Assembly: GCA_038204185.1 (NCBI GenBank)
Contig: JBBRDE010000256.1
Span: 1-8,266 of the forward strand
Direction: 5' to 3'
DNA: 8,266 nt
From: Salmonirosea sp038204185
GTDB lineage: Bacteria > Bacteroidota > Bacteroidia > Cytophagales > Spirosomataceae
Shown here: positions 1 through 5,487 of the stretch, one piece after another
Layout: each line of letters opens with the position of its first letter
Numbering within the stretch: the first letter of the stretch is position 1
Notes under the pieces: model-generated
The model's database searches: none
The model's input: only the letters and a program-made list of their open reading frames with translations
Told to the model about the DNA's origin: nothing
Made by a program: the position numbers and the translations under genes

Positions 1-70
1 GGTGATCGTTCAAAATTTGTTCCATAATTTGCCAGCGGGCATCGGAAAGTTGATTGAATTCGACTTGCAT
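1..70 (-). CDS. IS5-family-like transposase, N-terminal fragment (runs off the left edge)
   Basis: Only the first 23 codons are in the window, starting at the ATG at 70-68: MQVEFNQLSDARWQIMEQIL followed by NDH. The pattern of a short lead, then L-S/T-D-x-x-W-x-x-I/M, is typical of the N-terminal domain (DUF4096-like) of IS5-family DDE transposases in Bacteroidota and cyanobacteria. The DDE catalytic core would lie outside the window and cannot be checked. The context supports the call: a terminal-inverted-repeat-like sequence lies about 50 bases upstream of the start, between this gene and the kinase stop codon. The short fragment limits confidence, and whether the element is intact is unknown. 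Confidence 0.6.
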   Translation of the reverse strand, partial: MQVEFNQLSDARWQIMEQILNDH

Positions 71-117
71 TCACTTCTAAGTTTGGTCACCCAAAAGTAA
101 ATGCACCGATGCCCTTT

Positions 118-136
118 CTAAAATTTAAACATGCTC
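118..136 (-). repeat. Putative terminal inverted repeat of the IS
   Basis: The minus strand reads GAGCATGTTTAAATTTTAG. It sits between the kinase stop (165-167) and the transposase start (70), where the outer end of an IS5-like element would be expected. The matching inverted copy is outside the window, so this is a positional call. Confidence 0.4.
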
Positions 137-164
137 TAAGACGACTTTTAAGTCAGGTGGGGCG

Positions 165-2384
165 CTATCCGTAATTAATTGGCAATTGGATCTGAAATAC
201 ACTTACTTCTCCTTCCTGACTCTCCACCCGCATCTCTCCACCATGTCCCTTGGTGATGATGTCGTAGCTCAGGCTGAGGCCCAAACCCGTGCCCTCGCCC
301 GTGGGCTTGGTGGTAAAGAAAGGCTGAAAAATCTTGTCGCGGATGCCATCTGGGATGCCAGCGCCGTTGTCCTTTACAGACAACTCCACAGAGCCGTTAA
401 CCTGCCGGGTACTCACCCATACCGTGGGCTGGTAGGCTTCGGTTGCTTCCAAGTCCCCGGCGAGAATCGCTCTTGGTGCCTGCAGTTGCCTCTGCCGCAC
501 GGCGTAGAAGGCGTTGTTGTATAGGTTGAGCAGCACCCGGCCGATTTCCTGCGGAGCCACCTCCACTAGCGGCAGTTCCGGATCGAAATCTGTGATGAGC
601 TGCACCTGAAAGTCGGGATCCTGGGCCAGATCGACGGGGGTGCGGACTTCCGACTGCCTCATGCCGTGGTAGGCCAGCCGCAGGTACTCGTCGGCCAGCT
701 CGTTGAGGTGGGTGGGCCGATGCTCGTCGGAGCTGCTGCGGCTGTGTTCGAGCATGGCGCGAACGATGCTGCTGGCCCGCAGTCCGTTTTCGGCGATGTA
801 GCCCATGTTCTCGCGCAGGTCGTTCGACAGGGCCGTGGCCGCCGGTATGTCTCCCGCACTGACGGTCTGCGCCAGTTCTTGGGCCAACTCGGCCGACACT
901 TCAGCGAAGTTATTGACGAAATTGAGCGGATTCTGGATCTCGTGGGCGATGCCGGCCGTCAGCTCGCCTAGGGAAGCCATTTTTTCTTTCTGGATGAGTT
1001 GTTTTTGGGTGGCTTTGAGGTTATCCAGAGAAAGCTGCAGTTGGACAGTCCGTTCGGTTACCTTTTGCTCCAGAACTTCGTTCTGTTGAGCAAGCATTTG
1101 CTGTTTTTCCTGCTCCTGGAAGAGTGTTTTGGCAGATAGTCCCTTTACTTCCTGAAGCTTTTGACTCAACTGACGGTTGGCCCAGGCAAATTCCAGTGAT
1201 AAAAAGAGAGACATAGCAACTGGAAGGGACAGATAGGCAGTATTAACAAAAAAATGGGTATAAACACGGTAAGGACCCGAAGGCAGATATCCATTATAGG
1301 TTAAAATCGCTAGTGAAACGGCAATAGCAGCTACAAGCGATCCGGTTGCAATGAACCAGGCTCCCGGTTTCTTTTTTAAAACCGCTACTAAGGCAACTCT
1401 GCAAGAGTCGATATAAATAAGGACAATTACAAACATGAATGTTTGTGCCTCATAAATGAAAAAGGGAAGTGGTATACAAACCAGGGAAGCTGTACTGAGC
1501 AACCAGAAGGGCAGACCTTTCTTGAAGTTAAAAAGAGCATAATTAGTCGCTAATGAGCAGAGCGTAGGAAAGCAGTAGATCGAGTTGATTGTGGCTAAAA
1601 GATACATTCGCAGTTCTACAGACGTAGTTGTAAGAGCGATCACATAGAGAATCCGGGTAAAAAGGATAGACGAAGCTGTTAACAGAAAGTATAAGTTTGC
1701 CATACGCTTTGGGGCGTACCAGTACAATCCCAGGTGCAGGATCGTCAATAACAGAAAAAACCCTAATTTAATAAAATCAAGCAGCAACGGCTCAAGCCTC
1801 TTTGCAAAGAAACCGGCTGTTTCCTGATTGGTCTTATTGAGCCTGATAATGAGCAGGGGATTAGGCCGGTTACCGTATCGGAACACAGGAATGCTCTTTT
1901 TTAACGCGAATCGTACAGCCAGAACCTGTTCTGTTCCGGCTGAAATCGGCAAGGCCAATGGCTGTCCCAGGGGGTCATACGCTATAACCTTACGCTGATC
2001 GGAACTAACCTGACCAAAGCGGTAGATTTGCTTTCCGTTCAGAAAAATTTCTGAGGCTCCCATCTGGTTTATTGTCAGCACTAAAGGCTCATTCACCAGG
2101 GCACTGTCTACTATAAGCCTTAGCCGAAACCAGCCCAAACCGTTCTCTCGAACTTCCGGTAAAAAGTAGTAATCTTCGGTAGGATCAATACTTGTCCACG
2201 CACGATCATTGAATGCCGGTTTTGCCCAGTCGGAATTATCACCAGGGTGCCATAGCCAGCCTTTGTTGAGCAATAGCCCTTGTGGCGGCAAACTGTCGAT
2301 GAGAACAATGGGCGTATTAGTGGATTGCGCCCGTGTGCCAGTGAAAGTGAGGCAAACCAGCATGAAGATCAGGAGTTGTTTCAT
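165..2384 (-). CDS. Seven-transmembrane sensor histidine kinase (7TMR-DISM-like)
   Basis: A 739-residue membrane-bound sensor kinase, expected to autophosphorylate on His and pass the phosphate to a response regulator that is not encoded here. Residues 1-20 look like a Sec signal (MKQLLIFMLVCLTFTGTRAQ). Residues about 38-185 form a periplasmic beta-sandwich-like region (GWLWHPGDNSDW; EIFLNGKQIYRFG) resembling galactose-binding-like folds. Seven hydrophobic segments follow at about 201-223, 231-251, 258-283, 292-311, 315-335, 342-363 and 376-397. A coiled coil spans about 400-468. The H-box has its phosphoacceptor His at about 481 (GIAHEIQNP), the N-box ends at about 628 (LLNLYNNAFYA), G1 is at 672 (DNGAGIP), the F-box at 686-694 (FQPFFTTKP) and G2 at 696-704 (GEGTGLGLS). 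All catalytic motifs are intact. The ATG at 2384 is chosen because it places the signal peptide at the N-terminus; there is no clear Shine-Dalgarno. G+C content is much higher in the kinase half than in the sensor half. The function class is sure; the signal is unknown. Confidence 0.93.
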   Translation of the reverse strand: MKQLLIFMLVCLTFTGTRAQSTNTPIVLIDSLPPQGLLLNKGWLWHPGDNSDWAKPAFNDRAWTSIDPTEDYYFLPEVRENGLGWFRLRLIVDSALVNEPLVLTINQMGASEIFLNGKQIYRFGQVSSDQRKVIAYDPLGQPLALPISAGTEQVLAVRFALKKSIPVFRYGNRPNPLLIIRLNKTNQETAGFFAKRLEPLLLDFIKLGFFLLLTILHLGLYWYAPKRMANLYFLLTASSILFTRILYVIALTTTSVELRMYLLATINSIYCFPTLCSLATNYALFNFKKGLPFWLLSTASLVCIPLPFFIYEAQTFMFVIVLIYIDSCRVALVAVLKKKPGAWFIATGSLVAAIAVSLAILTYNGYLPSGPYRVYTHFFVNTAYLSLPVAMSLFLSLEFAWANRQLSQKLQEVKGLSAKTLFQEQEKQQMLAQQNEVLEQKVTERTVQLQLSLDNLKATQKQLIQKEKMASLGELTAGIAHEIQNPLNFVNNFAEVSAELAQELAQTVSAGDIPAATALSNDLRENMGYIAENGLRASSIVRAMLEHSRSSSDEHRPTHLNELADEYLRLAYHGMRQSEVRTPVDLAQDPDFQVQLITDFDPELPLVEVAPQEIGRVLLNLYNNAFYAVRQRQLQAPRAILAGDLEATEAYQPTVWVSTRQVNGSVELSVKDNGAGIPDGIRDKIFQPFFTTKPTGEGTGLGLSLSYDIITKGHGGEMRVESQEGEVSVFQIQLPINYG

Positions 2385-2393
2385 AGTGGAGCC

Positions 2394-2796
2394 TTATGGA
2401 AATGGTATACGAACAATGATTTCCGAACTTTCTCCCTCCCGGCTCTCCACTACCCTGTGAAAGGGTGAGTATATAACAGTGTTGTATAAAACATCATTGG
2501 CAAAAAACGGACACACTGAAAAGAGATACCCTAAAAACAGGGTAGTTTCCAGATTCTTTTTGGGCAAACTGAGCAGGTAACCAAGGAGTACGGCGCAAAG
2601 GGTAAACTGAGCCTTTGCCGCAACAACAGACACTTTTAGTTCAAACCAGTCAGGGTTCATCGGATCTTAGGTCAAGGTATGATTCCAGAGGAATTCGAAT
2701 AATCGGTTCAGTAAAGTAGCCGAATACCTACCCATGCTATCTCAGTGCGTAGAAGGCGTTTTTGGCCAAGTTCAACCGGACCCTCCCTGCCTCCTG
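2394..2796 (-). pseudogene. Decayed remnant of a second histidine kinase (ATPase-domain pieces)
   Basis: Two islands of kinase sequence survive on the minus strand. At 2796-2737 the translation is QEAGRVRLNLAKNAFYALR followed by a stop, matching the N-box of the downstream kinase (QEIGRVLLNLYNNAFYAVR). At 2453-2394 it ends VVESREGESSEIIVRIPFP plus stop, the usual last beta strand of these kinases (intact copy: RVESQEGEVSVFQIQLP). The islands are in different frames. The 283 bases between them contain no G1, F or G2 box that I can find in the frames I read. The distance from N-box Gln to the stop is 403 bases here and 387 in the intact gene, so the layout is roughly kept. An open frame of 88 codons (2660-2394) covers the second island; its first part is hydrophobic and I do not recognise it. 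No H-box remnant is seen upstream. The remnant ends nine bases before the intact kinase starts, so it looks like a dead tandem copy. Confidence 0.7.
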
Positions 2797-2951
2797 CCGA
2801 CCTCTCCCTTGCTACTGGTGCATTGCGTGCAGTGCCCGAATTATGACACCATGTTCTCCCAATGTCGTCATCCCGGTAGCTTTCGCCGATTGTGAGGTAA
2901 TTTATTCATTTTCTTTACATTAATGGTAAGATAGTAAAGATTTGCCGTTAC
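2797..2951. other. Gene-free stretch between the kinase remnant and the barrel gene
   Basis: No coding sequence is recognisable on either strand. One minus-strand frame runs openly for about 25 codons above the N-box island, but a stop separates it and it does not resemble a kinase. The part at about 2897-2945 is AT-rich and holds a 7-base inverted repeat, TCTTTAC at 2912-2918 and GTAAAGA at 2934-2940, with a 15-base loop. It lies 11 bases past the barrel gene stop on the minus strand. It has no GC-rich stem and no T-tract, so it is at best a weak transcript end. Confidence 0.4.
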
Positions 2952-5378
2952 CTAATTGGTTACGCCTCCCCGGCTCCGTTCCTCTTCGGAACCCGTGGCC
3001 CGGCGATTGACCGCTTTGACCGTTTTCTTGCCGAAGGTGTTGGTATACGTACATTGTACCACCCGCGGTTCATAGGTCAGCCCCCAACTACCCATCTGCC
3101 CCACCGCCGGGTTGTCGGTAATGACCCTGATGCGATTCGTCCAGAACAGATCCGTTACATTCACCAGAAGATTTCCACCATTCTTGAATTTTTTCTTCAA
3201 ACCGGCATTGACGCTTCCCATGGCTTTCAATCTGGAAATACCCATGAACGAAGGCGTGGTGTAAAACAGGGCGAGTTCCGCGGTCCAGGACTTGGAAAGG
3301 GTAAAGGTGCTGGCGTTGAGCGCGTTTCCGGCAAAGATCCGTAATGATACGGGTTTGTCCTCTGCCACTGTTTGTATCGACTGCCCGTACGCGATCAAAT
3401 TAGTTTGCATTTGCCACCAGTTGGTAAGGCGAAGCGGGAACGTGAAAGTCGTCGTCAGCCCGTTGATCGAATTAATATTTTCCGGCCTGCCAATAACCGT
3501 ACCGGAGGTCGAGTCTACCCGAACCCGAAACCGATCCAGCGCATTACGGTCGTGGGTATACCTAACCGAGAACAGGTAGCTGCTCTTGAATTTATAGGTA
3601 GCCTCCACGGCCTCCGTAAAAGTGGGAAGGAGATTAGGGTTGCCCGTTACAAAGGAATAGGGGCTGGTAAAAATCACCCATGGAGCCAGGAGTGAATACT
3701 GAGGCCGGGCGATCCTGCGGCTGTAGGCCAGCCGCAGGCTACTGGTTTTGCTCAGGTCCTTCGACCAGAATACACTCGGAAAAAAGCTTCCGTAACGGCG
3801 GCGAACCACCGGCGGCTCGCCTGGCTCACCCAAATCGGTACGGGTGTATTCATAGCGCAAACCGGCCTGTAATTTCTGACCTTTAGCGAGCTGAAATTGC
3901 CCGTTCACATACAGCGCGTCAATAACCTCATCCAGGTCATACAATTGGCTGAGGCCCGCATCGCGCCGCCAGGTACCGTCGCGGTTATGGCTGATGGCCA
4001 GATCGTTGCTCAGCTGCATCCGGGTAGATTTCACCCCCATGTCGAGCCGGTGCTGCTTTCCCAGCGCCTGCGTATAATCGGCTTTCAACACCCAAATCCG
4101 GATGGGCGATTCTTTCTCAATGTTGGTCAGGTCAGTCTTGCTGGTTCCTTGCCGGGGAAACGAGGAAAGATTACTATAATCGTGCGGATTCTGGTTATTG
4201 TAGAGCAGATAGTCCACGTCCAGGCTGAGTTGCTGCTTACCCACAAACGTATGCCGCACATTTGCATTGACCATTTGGTGCTGCCATATATTCTTTTCAT
4301 CGTCGGTCATAGTACTCTGTTCCACCAGTGGACCGCTTCGGCGAATGTTCGTCAGGCGGTACGCGTCCCCGTAGAATCCGTCCGAGAAACCCGATAGCAT
4401 TCCACCGATCACGGTGTTTGCCCCCAGACTGTAGTCAAAGCCCAGACGGGCGTTGTGGGTCTGTCTTCGGCCGTAGTTCTGGCTATTAATGTCCCACAGA
4501 CTCACTACTCCTTCGTTGCTGATTCGCAGGTTGGAGGTGAGTTCCCTCCAGGTCCGGGTGTGCAGCACCGAATAGTCACCGAACAGATTCAGGTTCTTCT
4601 TCCGGTGGTTCAGCAAAAGGGAGCCGTTCAGGCGTTCGAACCAACCGGCACCGGCCGATAACGTGTAGCTGCCGTTGGTACCTTCGTTGATATTCTTTTT
4701 CAGAACAATATTGATGAGGCCGGCATCCCCCTCGGCGTCGTATTTGGCGGGTGGGTTTGTAATTAGTTCAACTTTGTCGATGTTCGAAGCATTCATGCCG
4801 CTTAGCATCTGCACCACCGCCTCCATGGGCAGGCGGTTCAGTCGGCCATCGATCATCACAAGTACCCCATTTTTTCCGTTCAGCGAGAGTCCACTGTTCT
4901 GACGATTGACCGTCACCCCCGGCGAACGTTCCAGTACATCGAGCGCCGAGCCCCCGGCAGCGGTCAGCATACTTTCCACATTGACAACCAGCTTGTCCAT
5001 TTGCTGCTCGAACAGTGGCTTTTTAGCCAATACATTTACTTCGGCCAGTTGGTGGGTTTGGGGTAGCAATACCAGGGCAGGGAGCTGAAACCGGGTACCG
5101 GTGGTCAGTGAAAATAGGGCTGAGTATGTTTTTTCGTACCCTACTACCGAAACCGCCACCCGGTACGATCCTTCCCGAATGTTTTCAATTTCAAAGTGTC
5201 CGGTTTCGGTGGCTACAGCCCCTTTGACCAGGGTTGAATCGGTTTCATTGAGAAGTAACACAGAGGCGAACGGGATTGCTTTTCCGTCCGATTCGCGAAC
5301 ATTCCCCTGAATGGATTGTGCGGACGCAGCCAGGGAAAACAAGAATAGAAACTGTGCGGTGTAGAATAAATCTTTCAT
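2952..5378 (-). CDS. Outer-membrane beta-barrel protein, TonB-receptor-like, with carboxypeptidase-regulatory-like N-domain
   Basis: An 808-residue protein when started at the ATG at 5378. An in-frame ATG at 5414 would add 12 residues before the signal peptide and lies inside an inverted repeat, so the later start is preferred. Residues 1-20 are a clear Sec signal (MKDLFYTAQFLFLFSLAASA, then Q). Residues about 22-105 match a CarboxypepD_reg-like beta-sandwich (GNVRESDGKAIPFASVLL; GSYRVAVSVVGYEKT). Residues about 112-228 are a plug-like domain, with MIDGRLNRLP and NPPAKYDAEGDAGLINIVL. The rest is a large barrel with many aromatic-ended strands, as in the 'outer membrane beta-barrel family' (OMP_b-brl_3). 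The tail FGKKTVKAVNRRATGSEEE is characteristic of that family. It is not a typical SusC: no SusD partner follows and I see no obvious TonB box. It lies 109 bases downstream of the sulfatase and may carry or bind a glycan, but the substrate cannot be read from sequence. Confidence 0.88.
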   Translation of the reverse strand: MKDLFYTAQFLFLFSLAASAQSIQGNVRESDGKAIPFASVLLLNETDSTLVKGAVATETGHFEIENIREGSYRVAVSVVGYEKTYSALFSLTTGTRFQLPALVLLPQTHQLAEVNVLAKKPLFEQQMDKLVVNVESMLTAAGGSALDVLERSPGVTVNRQNSGLSLNGKNGVLVMIDGRLNRLPMEAVVQMLSGMNASNIDKVELITNPPAKYDAEGDAGLINIVLKKNINEGTNGSYTLSAGAGWFERLNGSLLLNHRKKNLNLFGDYSVLHTRTWRELTSNLRISNEGVVSLWDINSQNYGRRQTHNARLGFDYSLGANTVIGGMLSGFSDGFYGDAYRLTNIRRSGPLVEQSTMTDDEKNIWQHQMVNANVRHTFVGKQQLSLDVDYLLYNNQNPHDYSNLSSFPRQGTSKTDLTNIEKESPIRIWVLKADYTQALGKQHRLDMGVKSTRMQLSNDLAISHNRDGTWRRDAGLSQLYDLDEVIDALYVNGQFQLAKGQKLQAGLRYEYTRTDLGEPGEPPVVRRRYGSFFPSVFWSKDLSKTSSLRLAYSRRIARPQYSLLAPWVIFTSPYSFVTGNPNLLPTFTEAVEATYKFKSSYLFSVRYTHDRNALDRFRVRVDSTSGTVIGRPENINSINGLTTTFTFPLRLTNWWQMQTNLIAYGQSIQTVAEDKPVSLRIFAGNALNASTFTLSKSWTAELALFYTTPSFMGISRLKAMGSVNAGLKKKFKNGGNLLVNVTDLFWTNRIRVITDNPAVGQMGSWGLTYEPRVVQCTYTNTFGKKTVKAVNRRATGSEEERSRGGVTN

Positions 5379-5419
5379 AGAATGTGAGAGGTTTGTTTTG
5401 TACAAACTTCCCACATTCT
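5379..5419. promoter_or_regulatory. 18-base inverted repeat abutting the barrel gene start codon
   Basis: The plus strand reads AGAATGTGAGAGGTTTGT at 5379-5396, a 5-base spacer (TTTGT), then ACAAACTTCCCACATTCT at 5402-5419. The arms match as inverted repeats at 16 of 18 positions. The inner arm ends on the base next to the ATG at 5376-5378. As RNA on the coding strand the arms would pair along 18 positions with one G-U pair and one A-C mismatch, forming a 41-base hairpin directly before the start codon. It could be an operator dyad for a DNA-binding regulator, a translation-controlling hairpin, or both. It is not a usual terminator: no T-tract follows and it directly precedes a coding region. 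The symmetry is seen directly; the role is inferred. Confidence 0.6.
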
Positions 5420-5487
5420 CAGGAGTAGGACTCTTTCTTTTAGGTCAACTATGTATGATTTTCGGACACATTGCCCGCTTGTCTATC
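5420..5487. other. Short spacer between the sulfatase and the barrel gene
   Basis: These 68 bases follow the sulfatase stop and precede the inverted repeat. I see no convincing Bacteroidota promoter (TTG near -33 with TAnnTTTG near -7). On the minus strand there is a TTGACC at about 5443-5448, but no matching second element at a normal distance. Within the repeat, GAAGTTTG differs from TAnnTTTG at one fixed position and also lacks a partner. Either read-through from the sulfatase or an unrecognised promoter could serve the barrel gene. Confidence 0.3.

Larger units (their letters stand above)
1..136 (-). mobile_element. Left-edge insertion sequence, outer end only (IS5-like)
   Basis: This stretch holds the transposase start and, outside it, a putative terminal end. 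Read on the minus strand the element would begin at 136 with GAGCATGTTTAAATTTTAG. The bases just outside, at 137-140, read CTTA on the minus strand before GAGC. This fits a TNA duplication (TTA) or, shifted by one base, a YTAR-type duplication (TTAG), both known for IS5 subgroups. The other end and its duplication lie off the window, so the boundary is inferred from one side only. Confidence 0.5.

Noticed and set aside
145..156. Palindrome GACTTTTAAGTC after the kinase stop, considered as a terminator
   Set aside because: The stem is only five pairs with a two-base loop, too tight to form as drawn, and no T-tract follows on the minus strand.
2452..2466. Second small hairpin ACCCT-GTGAA-AGGGT near the kinase remnant, considered with the one at 2527-2544 as a repeat family
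   Set aside because: The arms are only five bases and the shared word TACCCTG is short. Two copies within 100 bases are not enough to call a repeat.
2527..2544. Hairpin TACCCTAAAAACAGGGTA, considered as a terminator
   Set aside because: The stem is six pairs and is not followed by a T-run on either strand. It lies inside the decayed kinase region where no transcript end is needed.
2394..2660. 88-codon frame taken as a real small membrane protein
   Set aside because: Its last 19 residues are the C-terminal strand of a histidine kinase and a further kinase piece lies just upstream in another frame, so decay explains it better than a functional small gene.
3897..4397. Plus-strand open frame of 166 codons opposite the barrel gene
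   Set aside because: It is antisense to a clear beta-barrel coding region and shows no domain or signal of its own.
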